This document shows, in pieces, positions 22,434-33,665 of a stretch of 64,000 nt of DNA (positions are counted from its first letter, which is position 1; each line of letters starts with the position of its first letter). A program made the position numbers and the translations under genes. The DNA is from Isoetes taiwanensis (Eukaryota; Streptophyta; Lycopodiopsida; Isoetales; Isoetaceae), in assembly GCA_021234155.1 (NCBI GenBank), contig JAJEKV010000073.1:1276001-1340000 (forward strand), written 5' to 3'. The notes beneath the pieces were generated by a model. The model saw nothing but the letters and a program-made list of their open reading frames with translations, was not told the origin of the DNA and did not search any database.

Positions 22434-23720
22434 TCTGGACTCAGAGGCCCAAAATATTTCCGAGTTGATGATTTACGATATGAGCTCACAATGATGTTGT
22501 TTCTGTATGCGTCGCTTCTTCGAGAAAGGGCAAACGAAGTACTTCGAGTTGGTAAGCTCTACTAGGCATTTTATACTTGTCTATTCCTTTGCATGCCCAC
22601 CCACCATTATTGGCAGTTGGTTCTTGCATGTCTGATTCTTTGTTTTTCTTGAGTTACACTGGCCTCCACGCTATTGCTATTGCCTGGAGTTGTATTATTA
22701 TGCTTCAAAATTTAAAAGCAATGACACCTGTAGCTTGCATATCCTGCATGCAATATAATTGACCTGGCCACTTCGTTTAAGTTGAATGCCACTGGAGTCA
22801 TCCCTCGAAATCAGAGGACAAAATGGTTTACTTTGAATCGGGGCATATGAATTCAGTAAGTTGAAGTGCAGCATTTAACCAGTGTTCTTATGAATGCCAG
22901 ATCTAGTAGATGCTGCATCCCTTTACAGAAGAGCTGCATGGGTTTTTCTTTATCTGGCAGAAGAATTGCTACCAGGATTGTTGCAAAGTCTGCCTTCTGA
23001 TCGACCTCCTGAAGTCACACCTTCAATGGCCAAAATGATGAGCCTGATTTGTTTGGCAGAAGCACAGGTAAGATTTTGGTTCATCTTAACAGAAATTAAT
23101 ATGATTACCTAGCTTCTTGTCAATAGGTTGCAAAGATTTGCTCTCTTCATTTAGACCTAAATGGAATTCAAACCATGATGGTGGCAAAGTGAAATGTTTC
23201 CCTGTTTTTTGTGGTGTTATTATTAATGCTTTTACTATTCGTTGTTGTAGGCAGTAACCGTTCAAAAGGCAGAACAGAATTTAGCTAGTCGACGTTTGCT
23301 TGCTAAACTAAATTATGGGATTGCTCAATTTCTTGAAGAAGCCATCAATGTTCTTAGACTCAACACAAGTGATTGGAATGACATCTCAGATAAGTTCAAG
23401 GTATGGAACAATATATTGTGTTTAGATTGCCAGGTGAAAATAACTTAAGATGTTGCTCTGCATATGTCATGGCAGAGGTTCATTTATGCATCCTGCGTTT
23501 TGCATGAAGCAAAGTGCTGGCGTTATGTAGCTGCTGATCTAAAAAGTGCAGAACAGCTTGGGGCTGCTGTTGGTGTTCTGTGCCATGCAGTTCGGAAGGT
23601 GCAACAGATACGTCCTCCAAGTGAGTTTCCTCCTGGTTTATTCTTTACACGAAGATCAAAATCCCTCACCCTGGTCATATATGCAGGTGATGATATCTCT
23701 AAGATGGTCTTCCAGCGGGA
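22434..23720 (+). pseudogene. BRO1-like domain protein fragment (five exons, joined to a protease fragment)
   Basis: Exons with GT-AG borders at 22434-22551, 22901-23067, 23251-23400, 23476-23620 and 23687-about 23715 encode the middle and end of the plant endosomal BRO1-like family (Arabidopsis At5g14020 type). Recognisable pieces are FLYASLLRERANEVL, LYRRAAWVFLYLAEELLP, MAKMMSLICLAEAQAVTVQKAEQ and AAVGVLCHAVRKVQQIRP. The phases join correctly. BRO1 domains bind ESCRT-III at endosomes. The N-terminal third and the last about 40 residues are absent. The last exon switches without an intron into aspartic protease sequence near 23716. A tandem 40-bp duplication (ttgacgggatcttggaactt...) lies just upstream at about 22340-22410. 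Confidence 0.8.
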
Positions 23721-24845
23721 GGCACGTCCTTGCTTGCTGGACCATCGGTATGTTGATAGTAGTATTTGAGTACTGTTTGCTCTTGCCACTCTGGCACTTA
23801 AATTTCTTTTTCCTCTTCTTTCTAGGATATCATTACCGAGATCAATCAGGCTATAGGAGCTGCTGGAGTGATCAGTCAGGAGTGCAAGATGGTTGTCTCT
23901 CAATATGGAGATATTAATGTTGAGCTGCTGCTTCACAGGTTGCCGCTTAGTTTCTGAAGCTAATATATGCTTTGATTGTTTTGAAGATGCCTAAGCATAG
24001 ATTGACATGTTATATTGCAGCTGGCACCAGATAAAGTATGCGCTCAGCTTGGTATCTGAAAGGTAGTCAATAATGGTACAAGATTGCATTTAACTGGAAC
24101 TTTCTAGAAGCAAATGCGGATCATTTTTTTTAACAGGCCACAGATTGCAAGCATTTTGGAAAAGGAATATTCAAATGCTCCAAATGATGATGTTGTGTGT
24201 ATAATCTGTGAGATGGCTGTTATTTGGGTTCAAAATCAGCTTAGACAAAATCGGACTAAAGACCAGATCCTCACTTACTTGAAGCAAGTAGGCTTTTAAA
24301 ACCTGTCACCACTGGTATTTATATTGCTCATGATTAGCATGTGTACTATAGTGTTTTGATCTTGTCCAAAAATTTGTCTTATCTTTATTCAAGCTTTGCG
24401 AGAAAATACCAAGCCCAAATGGGGAGTCCACAGTAGATTGTGTGGCGGTGTCACACATTCTTCGCCGTCTGATTCACCATTGGAAATAACACATTTGAGC
24501 TTACACCCGAAAGGTAGTGGTTGTTTTATTGTTTCTTGGCATTTTGCATTTGGTGTAGGTATATAATATTACTGTTGTGCTCAAAGACATTACGTAAGTC
24601 GGGTGAAGGAAAACAGGGCTCAATGTGTGAGTGGATTGATTGGCCCGGATGTAGCACCCCTATTTGGACCACTCTAGTATGTACTTAATACCTTTGCTCT
24701 ATTTGATATTTGTTTGCCATCATCTTTTATGGGTAGTGAGCCATTGATTTGTGGCAGGATTCTTGGTGATGTCTTCATGGGTGTGTATCACACTGTATTT
24801 GATTTTGAAAACAAGCGTGTTGGTTTTTGTCTTGATCCACTTTGA
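23716..24845 (+). pseudogene. Phytepsin-type aspartic protease, C-terminal half, fused downstream of BRO1 fragment
   Basis: Starts within the second active-site motif (GTSLLAGPS, about 23721-23747). It continues through exons 23826-23938 ([18 protein letters not shown]), 24021-24062 (LAPDKVCAQLGI), 24137-24287 (saposin-like plant-specific insert, CEMAVIWVQNQLRQN), 24394-24513 (LCEKIPSPNGESTVDC), 24587-24676 (AQCVSG) and 24758-24845 (ILGDVFMGVYHTVFDF, then stop). The family is vacuolar. The first active-site Asp and the N-terminal lobe are missing. The Trp codon split by the last intron has become TAG, and there are frame slips near 23716, 24015 and 24450. It is not a functional protease. Confidence 0.85.
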
Positions 24846-25917
24846 CAATGTAAATAGAACCACATTCTGTTTTATATGTGGCACTATGGGGTACAACTGA
24901 TTATGTGAATAAGCAGGGCTGCCCACAAAGTGACTCCAATGTCTTAGTTTGCACACTTTTTAAGATGCACGTAGAATGAGGGAAAATGGAAGGTGAACTT
25001 CTAAGTTTTTGAAATGTAACATTTTCCCTCCCTTTGCATTTTGGGTAATTACACTATTATGTTCATTCGTGTTTTGATATAATAGTTACACAATGAAGTT
25101 GGGAGTTTCAAATTTTCCATTTTATTTATTATTAAAAATTGCATGTTATTTCATTGTTTTTATGTTTTATCAGTCTGGAATTAGGCCTAAAGCTTCCATG
25201 ATTGTAGTTCTTGATCTTGGTACGATGGCCCATGGCATATGGCATTTCCAAACAATGATTTAGCAAGATATGTCCTTTGAACAAATCATCCCTCTCAGTT
25301 TCAAAAACCTCATTGCAAACAACAAATCACCCCTCAACATTGATTACATAAACACTTTCGTACTGTAAGATATGTGAATGAAGATGTTAGAATAAAAGAA
25401 CTTTTGAACCTAGGCTAATAATACAAGAAAGTCATTGCTAATTCCAAAGCTCTCCGAATAAATCCACTATTAACATCCAATCCCATAGGTTTATGCCATA
25501 CTTTTTATACACAATATTATTCTAAGACAAGAACGCCGAGTAATTGCGCATGCATCAATGGCTCCTCTAAAGGGCAACCCATTGATGCGTTAGCATCTTG
25601 TTTGGAGTGACCATTGAACTCAAATGGCGCCAGGAAGAACCCTAAATACTGACTGGATGTAACTTTTGCGGACTGGATGTAAAAATACGGTAGAGGGTAG
25701 GATACATGAATGAAAAATGGACGTAAAAATAAGGTTGAGGGTAGGGCAAGAAGTGCTTACACTGGGTGTAAAAGTATGGAATCGGGTATGATTCTTCGAC
25801 AGTATGGGACCGTATACATAGGGGTTTCTATGGAGGGCCAGCTGTATACAGAGGGGTTTCTCCTGATTTGTTGCACGCACATGCCATATGCCCCTTATAT
25901 AGAGGTGAACCCCCCGG

Positions 25918-25926
25918 GCATCGGCC
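25918..25926. repeat. Target site duplication GCATCGGCC, right
   Basis: Direct repeat of 22041-22049, immediately after the inverted end at 25917. Confidence 0.65.
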
Positions 25927-26132
25927 CATCTAATGTGATGCTAGACCTGGTACATAAAGTTCCGTCACTTGTTTATATAGAGCGAAATTTGTTTGGATCA
26001 GACATATGCTTGATTAGGGCACTGAAATGCTTGCATGAGCACCTGTCCCTGCCAAACCAAGGGGACAATCCTTATACCTGTCCCAATGCGAAGATGGGAT
26101 ATGAGGATTCAGTGGAGTGCATCTTCTTCAGG
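25927..26132 (+). other. Possible exon of an unidentified gene split by the Pack-MULE-like element
   Basis: An open frame of about 70 codons (MLDLVHKVPSLVYIERNLFG ... DSVECIFFR) runs up to a plausible donor (cag|gttagc). With the element removed, the upstream flank supplies a splice acceptor (ttttcatag) at exactly the right place, so the element may have hit an intron/exon border. I do not recognise the family, and other exons were not found. Confidence 0.35.
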
Positions 26133-27087
26133 TTAGCTTGTATATACTATCTCAAGTGTTTTATATCTTGCTGGTATTTCAATCAATTATAATCCTCGTA
26201 TGCAAAAATGCCAATACAGTGTGTTAGGAGGTAGGAATGAAAATGATCAGAGGGTACATTAGGAGGTTTGTGAAATTGAATGGAGACCTGCCACAAAGAA
26301 ACATGGCATGAGACAGTCTGATATCATATGCCCTACCACAGGCTTTACGATTGAGGCTTGAACTACATTCGACATATTAGACATTTGGATGATCTGTCAC
26401 ACATGTTTACAACCTCTTGGATGCAACGAGAACAAAAATTAGTGTCCATAGACTCTAACAGAGCAATACCAAGCAATACCAAGCAATTACATATGTATAT
26501 TGGTTCTAGAGCCTAGTTGCACTCAACCAACACAATGCAACAACATGCTAATGAATGAGCCATGTAGCCCTCCCCTTTATTTCCAAAGTAGCAGTACAAT
26601 AATATTTCACTTCTAATAATCCCTCATGCACATCGGCCTTTTTGGGCATACAAAAAGCATCAAAGTACCACAAAGAATCCAAAACTCAAATTAAGTTCAT
26701 AAAGATTTATAGGCCTCCGTTGCTAATGTCCAACACGACTCCAACATGCCAAGATTCTTGCAAAACTCTCAAAGGACGTCTCCACATCCATCTTTAAGCA
26801 AATCTGCAAAAGGAACAAAGAAACCCCTGGTACAAGGACCCCAATCTTGGCACAAAGGCCGCCACATCTTTGGCAAACAAGGGCCCACCACAAGGGCCTT
26901 CAACATCACCCCAATTAAAACCCAACATTCAAGACATCAGAGTTGCCCCAACAACAAAGCTTGGCATGAGAGCCTCCAGCCCATTGTACAAGATAACATC
27001 ACAAGATCAAGAAGTCAAACAATGAGCCAATCAACATAAAAAACTAAGACATTGACTATAAGAATACTTCAATAACGCAAGGTTATA
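26133..27087. other. Unassigned stretch
   Basis: No gene is recognised. A 46-bp segment at about 26505-26550 (ctagagcctagttgcactcaa...) recurs at about 27272-27318, just inside the 184-bp direct repeat. The open frame 26746-27039 has low-complexity composition and no known motif. Confidence 0.4.
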
Positions 27088-27271
27088 ACGCAGGGCTAAA
27101 ACTAAAAGGGGGAGGGGGGGTGGGGCATGCGACTACAAAGGGGGAGGCTCAAAGACGGCTGATGAAAATGGGAGGAATGCAGCAAGGCTATAAATACTCC
27201 AAGGGGGACTCTCTCAACTAGCCTCAAGAAGCAGATTTATCTGCTAATCTCAAAACGCAGATAAATCGCAC
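27088..27271. repeat. 184-bp direct repeat, left (LTR-like)
   Basis: Matches 32422-32604 with only a few differences. It contains a G-run, a TATA-like ctataaatactcc and, near its end, an 11-bp inverted repeat (GATTTATCTGC / GCAGATAAATC). A TATA box and a terminal hairpin in a direct repeat suggest the LTR of a small non-autonomous retrotransposon, but the ends are not TG...CA and no target duplication is evident. Confidence 0.5.
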
Positions 27272-30200
27272 TTCTAGAGCCTAGTTGCACTCAACTAACA
27301 CAATGCAACAACATGCTGAAAAAAGACGCAGAAAAACAAGAAACTAAATGTCTAAAAGAATCAAGAGTACAATATCACCACTGAGGAACCACAAAGGCGA
27401 AGAAAATGAGCAGGCGAAGGGGAGCAAGAGACCAGGGCACATCCAAACAACCAAGAATACTAAAAGGAATACTATGATACCCTGCAACTAAAGAATGAGG
27501 AATCTAAGCAAGAAAGCAATGATGCGAAGGTTGTCTTATCAAGACAAATAGCTAAATATAGCCTACAAGAGAAAGGGTTCGGTGCCATATTTAAAAAAAA
27601 AAAAAAAAGGACACGAGATTGAGTGCGAGAATTGAGAGCCTGAGACAAAGTCAAATCCAAACAGCTAACACCACCATAAGAGGAGATGAAAGAAAATGCT
27701 CTACTAACACGTAAATGAGCAAAGAGCCAAGAGCAAGCGATCTATACATTGAGCTTAAGAGTTTTAAAACCTCCATGGTCAATATACACACCCAAAAACC
27801 GCAGCAATCCTAAGGGCATGAAATTTCAGATATCCGATTATGCCTCTCATGTGCCAACCAATTGTTGCAAAGATGACACTATATTGTCTTAAGCTAACAA
27901 GTAAATACACACTATGAAATTCAAATGGGAACACCTGAACTCATAAATTCAAGAAGAGAACAACCTTCTTCAAGCAATGCAAATCTAATGCATGAAAACC
28001 TCATAAATTCAAGAAGAGAACAACCTTCTTCAAGCAATGCAAATCTAATGCATGAAAACGCCACCATAAAACTTAAGAAGTTTGCAAAGGTGAGCAACCA
28101 AACTCATACAAAGGACAATCCTTAAATGTGTGACTAAAGGAAAATGCAATTAGTCAACAAAGGTCTAAGAACCACGAAGCTCGTACCCTGAAAATATATG
28201 ATAGAAAGCATGCATGGAAGGAGAAAAACTGAAACCCAATGTGATGAAACTATGACCTAGAAAAAGGCAATTTGGGATATGGATTCAAGCAACTATTTCC
28301 TAAAATGGAAGGGAGTACGCAAAATAGACCGTGACCTATGGCACAATTAGTGAAAATGAAAGCTTAAAACTTCAATAATCCTCAAATTAAACACCATAAG
28401 CTCCAATAAAACTTCAATAATCCGCAAATTAAACACCATAAGCTCCAATAAACCAACTCGTACAAGGGTCCTTCCAAAGTCGCAATGTTAACATCTAATC
28501 TGAAGGCATTCAATTAACTCTTATAAAGACCAATCAACTCTTATAAAGAGAGAAACTGGATGCCATTAAACTGCACAGAGGAGTAACTAAGCATAGCCAG
28601 CAAGAAAATTAAGGGTTCCAGGGCCAGGAGATTAAGAGCAAGAGACCAAAGTAGATCCAACAACTAACACCACTAACATAACCCTAAAGGAGAGATGAAA
28701 GAAGCATTAAAACCTCCAAAAGGAATTCACATACAACTTCCGGCTGCAACAAATATGAAAGATGACACATAAAGACTTTACGAGCACAAAACTACACGCA
28801 ATAAAGCCACCGAAATATGGCAACAAAGCTCCAAACTTTGCAGGTCCTAAGACAAACAACTTCAAAACAACATAGCACCAAAGTAGAAACTAGTTTAGTG
28901 TAACTTCAATAAAACAACAAGCAGATCAAAATCTACACGTTGGAACTATACGACCTTGAGGAAGAAGTTTGAGAAGGCAAACCAAAATAAAATGCTGAAA
29001 ATCGAAAGCTTAAACAAGCACACTTGCTAAAACACCTCCTCACTTTATGCACAATCTAAAGCCCCATCAATTTATACATAATCTGGTAAAATAAAGGGGA
29101 GAATAAGCTCCAACAAACCCACTCCTACGAATTCCCTTCAATGCGAGCTTAATAACATCGAATCTAAAGGCACTTCTAAAGGCACTAAAGGATGAACCCG
29201 CTTGCTACTAAGTGTGTCATAGATTGAAAGGTGAAAGGTTTCATTGGAAAAACGACTCAATTGAATAAGCACCTCATGATAGAAACTGGAACTCACTACG
29301 GGCCATATAGATATATAGATGGGAGCAAATTGACAACCTTAGACTAAGCGAACGGTTAGCCACAAACCGCAATCTAACCGCAATCTAAGGGAAGCAACAA
29401 AAGAGGCAAAGTTCCATGTTTGGCAAGAATCATAAAATTCTAAAATACTGTCCAACATCAACAATACCATCTAGTCAAAAAATTCCCTCAACGTTAACCA
29501 GTTGTGGAACTTGCGTGCCGCAAAACACAACAGTATTATGTAATCACAAGGGAATTCCTAAGACTAAATTAACTACTAGGCACAAGGCTTATCATTGAGA
29601 TTCTATAAGTGCCATTAGATCATGAAACGCGTCAATGCAACAATGCAAAAGCTTACGTTAAATCAAACTACATCCCAACCAACACACATTCCCCAAGAAA
29701 ATACCATCTAAGCATAAGTCCTGCAACCAAACCTAAAACTACTGCAAAGGTTTTAACGGTGGAGTGATGTATGCTAGAATTATATTGGCAAGGACAAGTC
29801 AACAAAGATGCAAGTAAAACATGATCTAAAGCTCCAACACTAGATCGGCAAATCAAGTAGGTTACACAAAAGCAAAAAGTTAGAATGATCTAAAGACTAA
29901 CATTATCAATATTAATTAAAACAAGATCAAAGGTCTAGGACGATTTCTCAAAATGAAGAGAGTATATGAGTAAAGAAGCCGACACGTGAAGCTTGATGGT
30001 GCATATAAAAGATGCGCGATGTGATTTGTGAAAGAGCAGAAAAAAGATGCGGCAGAAGTTACATAACTCTAATGAACAAGAATAGTTCAAGACACTAGAA
30101 TTGCTAGCAATATGTAAGGGCAAAAAATAAGTTCTCCAGCTCATAAAAAAGTATCAAGGATTCAATCCGATAAGCCCCAAGAGAACTTATAAAGTAAAAA

Positions 30201-32421
30201 TACCTCAAAGGCAAGAGGCCTCAAATCTGTAAAAGTCACCAATCCAACTAAAAATAGAAAAACTTTGAATCAAGAAGCTTCTCTTCCAACGAATGTAGCG
30301 GGACACCTCTGCACGCCTTGGTTCCAGTTCCAAAATGAAGTTCCAAATGATTGTTCGCGCCTACAAGACCTGCCTTTATAGAACCTTCATTGAATAGATA
30401 GTTGAACCACCATCATTGCCACAATAACTAAATCATAATACCAAAAAGGAGATTGAATATCTAGAGCATGAGTAGCTTATGTGAAAATTTGGTGAGTAGG
30501 GACTCCATATCCAGGATGTAAGCTAATACTGGAAGAAGTTGCAAACTCTCAGAAATGTGCAAGCAAATGACCACCAAGCATATGAACAAGAATATACGTA
30601 GTTGTAATGTCTAAAGCGGGAATAGAATTGGAAAGACAACCTAAACTGGGCACAAACCAGCTTTGCAACTCTACAAATCCTTTATAGTAAAGTAAAACTA
30701 TTGGACCAAACGTAGACCAATTACATGACGAACCACCTGCAGCTTGAAATCCGAGCTTCCTCACATGCAGTAGCAAGTTTAACTAAAGGTTAACTCAGGC
30801 TGTAGAGTATAGACTATAACATAGAAAAACAAACTCCTGCCGAAACTCAAACTACAGAAGAGCAAACTCCAAACAACATTTGGTCAGCATAGGTATAATC
30901 CAATGGACACAGAACAAATGTAATAATAGACATAAAAGGAATGTGAACAAACAAAATTCCAAGGTTACCTTGGGCTGAGTTACCACCGTGATTGCAATTG
31001 TGCATAATCAAACTCCATGCCTATCAAACAAGAATGGATCGCCACAAGCTAGAAAACCAAGGCTACCAAGCTGAAATATCCATAGCTACACCTCTCCTTA
31101 GATATCCAGAGATGTAAAGAATTAAGAGAGGGGATGAGCTTAATACTGTAGCAGAAAAGCAAGAGGCTGCAAACCGTATCAGGAGGTCTAAAAAGAAGAA
31201 TGTTCCCTCGGATAAAGACTAAAGACAAAACCAGATTAAGGGGACCAAACAACCCCAACATTTGCTACTTATTAAATGCACATGGGCAATTATAAGAGCT
31301 TAAATATCCTCAATACAAGGGATAAGTGATAACTGTACCATTGCTTGTAGCACCAAACATTCAAGAGATGGATACCTACCTAGCACAACTCCAAGACATA
31401 TTCAAGCCCACAAAGTCTTAATATATATAGCTCAAAGTAGGAACCAGATAAGACCTGTAACCAAACAACTAGAAAGCAAGCGAACACATACCTTAGAATG
31501 TAAGAAGTCCAGCCACCACCTAATATAGATCTGATTCTGTGTATTACTAACACCGCAGAGATAATTTTAACTATGGGTACAACATCAGTGGCCTTCAGAT
31601 TCAAGATAATTAAAGGAAAGCGATAGCAGAGACGTCAAGTGACAGCATACTGAGACCCCGACCCTTCTAACTACTAGAAAGTGTCTCAGAAAGATTAGAG
31701 CAGTCACCCTTATGTAACAAGCACCAGTCTTCATATGGTTGCATCGCAAGCAGAAATCTATAAATTTGGGCCTTGCAAAGGCCACAAGGCACCTGTGGAC
31801 TCTCAGATTAGAAGGAAAACAAGACAAGACTCCTAGCTATAAACTACACAGACTGGCTAAGACACAGATTGCAAACATTTGACAAGATTGTGGCCATTAC
31901 TCCATGGCAAAAGATAGTTAAAATGAATATGAGAGAAATTCAAGCAGACCTAGCTCGGTTTTGAACTTCTATCTGCAACTCTCCGCATCAGCAACTTACC
32001 AATAGACCAGTGACTGTCTTACTGGAGACAAGAATAATACTGAACAAACGTTCGAAAAAAAGAACTAAGACTTGGGGTCCAGAAGGCTGCAGTTACACGT
32101 TAAAGCCGTAAAAAGTGACAGAACTAACCTTGCAAAATCCATGCCTTTGCCACAATCTTAGAGGCCGGGTATGAGGCTTCACTTTGCCGAATTTGCAAAA
32201 CAAACAAGCACATTCAGCTCCGCCTCAACAAATTCCAGAGCTCGGTCTCTTCTACAGAGGCTCCGGTTGCAAACAATTCTAACTCAACCCCTTAACACTT
32301 CTAGCTGGATCCACAAGGTTACATCAGGACATGGGATCAAGATTGAATCGACACTGACAAAGGCCAGGAAGTAGACGATGCAAATAGTCCACCGGTTACA
32401 AGATACAAATGATGGGAAGTG
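27272..32421. other. 5.2-kb A-rich non-coding interior between 184-bp direct repeats
   Basis: No protein domain, primer binding site or long open frame is seen on either strand. The composition is uniformly A-rich on the + strand. It has local tandem duplications: a 60-bp unit twice at about 27942-28060 (cataaattcaagaagagaac...), a 41-bp unit twice at about 28370-28455 (aaacttcaataatcc...), and small ones near 28515. With the flanking repeats it could be a large retrotransposon derivative (LARD). This is inference from layout only. Confidence 0.4.
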
Positions 32422-32604
32422 ACGCAGGGCTAAAACTAAAGGGGGGAGGGGGGGTGGGGCATGGGACTACAATGGGGAGGCTCAAAGACGGCTGATGAAA
32501 ATGGGAGGAATGCAGCAAGGCTATAAATACTCCAAGGGGGACTCTCTCAACTAGCCTCAAGAAGCGGATTTATCTGCTAATCTCAAAATGCAGATAAATC
32601 GCAC
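32422..32604. repeat. 183-bp direct repeat, right (LTR-like)
   Basis: Second copy of 27088-27271, with the same TATA-like site and terminal hairpin. The match starts at acgcagggc and stops after atcgcac in both. Confidence 0.5.
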
Positions 32605-32723
32605 ATACGTGCAGCACAGAACTTTTATGCAGCAACATGCAACCTATTAGAACTGTACCTTCTATATGCAGGAAGGTGCATGATTTCCTCCAGAATTATT
32701 GTATACTCTCAAGACCAATGCTT

Positions 32724-32732
32724 GGACTATAG
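32724..32732. repeat. Target site duplication GGACTATAG, left
   Basis: A perfect 9-bp direct repeat with 42171-42179, directly outside the MULE ends. Nine base pairs is the Mutator signature. Confidence 0.92.
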
Positions 32733-33322
32733 GGCTCAGGATAGTCTTACCCTGGTTTCGGGGATCCCGGAGGTAAAAATACCGGCCTCCGGTATCACCG
32801 CCAGGGCTCGACGGAATCCGTTTCAGGACCCCCCGTTTCACCGTACTGACACACGTGAGGCGGCCTGCAGAAATCTGGGCCGTCCGCCCACGCGACGCAT
32901 CCGGGCCGTCCGTGGTGTTCCCCGCCTCCGGGATCACCATCTTGTGATCCCGGCCTCCAGGATCCCCAAGCCGTGGCCGATAACGGTACCGAAATCAGCC
33001 ATGGAGATCCCGGCCTCCGGGATCACCGTTACCGCAGTGGCCGATAACAGTACCGAAATCAGCCGTGGAGATCCCGGCCTCCGGGATCACCGATACCTGA
33101 GGTCGTGATTCCTTCCTCCGGGATCACCCACGCACGGCTGATATCGGTGATCCGATATCAGCCGCGTTATCCCCGCCTCCGGGATCACTACCGTGGGGCC
33201 GATATCGGCGATCCGATATCGGCCGCGTTATCCCCGCCTCCGGGATCACCACCGTGGGCCGTGGGACCATGCTGCCCACCGGGTTCGATATCTGCTGTGA
33301 TTCCCTCCTCCGGGATCACCAC
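32733..33322. repeat. MULE terminal inverted repeat, left (about 590 bp)
   Basis: Reverse complement of about 41598-42170. Homology stops after ggatcaccacg. It contains many copies of CCTCCGGGATCAC or its complement, alternating with GATATCGG-type palindromes. Confidence 0.88.
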
Positions 33323-33665
33323 GTACTTTATGCATGAAAATCGACGGTGGGCCAGCGGGCGTGGACGGATCGTGCGGCCGGTTTTGAACATGTCAGCCCA
33401 TGCACGGACCAACCATTAAGATCTTGACACCTCGGATGTCGGAAACCACCCTCCGGGATCCCACATTTGTCTTCCAGAATTTCTCTGTGCTGCTGCATAT
33501 GCAGAGACGGATGTTCGAAGCGGCCCCTGGCAGCTATGGCCGACGATTGGGGGCTGGAGGAGAAGATAGCACAGGTATCTATCTGCTTAAGATTATTTTT
33601 AGGAGTTAAGAAACGTATATCTGAGCTCCCTTTCTCGCCATTCCCAGCTGCGTGCTGAAATACAT

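Larger units (their letters stand above)
22050..25917. mobile_element. Pack-MULE-like element with captured gene fragments
   Basis: The ends are inverted: CCCGGGGGGTTCAC at 22050 and GTGAACCCCCCGG ending at 25917, with a further shared ATGTGCGTG about 30 bases in on each side. Beyond that the terminal repeats are diverged. A 9-10 bp target duplication flanks them. The interior has no transposase but carries exons and introns of two unrelated host genes in the same orientation, which is the definition of a Pack-MULE. A Helitron would lack both inverted ends and target duplication. Confidence 0.6.

Noticed and set aside
22050-25917. Helitron as the carrier of the BRO1 and protease fragments
   Set aside because: Helitrons insert between A and T without target duplication and lack inverted ends. 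Here both inverted ends and a 9-10 bp duplication are visible.
32680-33419. Plus- and minus-strand frames over the left TIR
   Set aside because: They are repeats of the GATCCCGGAGG motif read as protein (LRDH/IPASGIT); mirrored in the right TIR.
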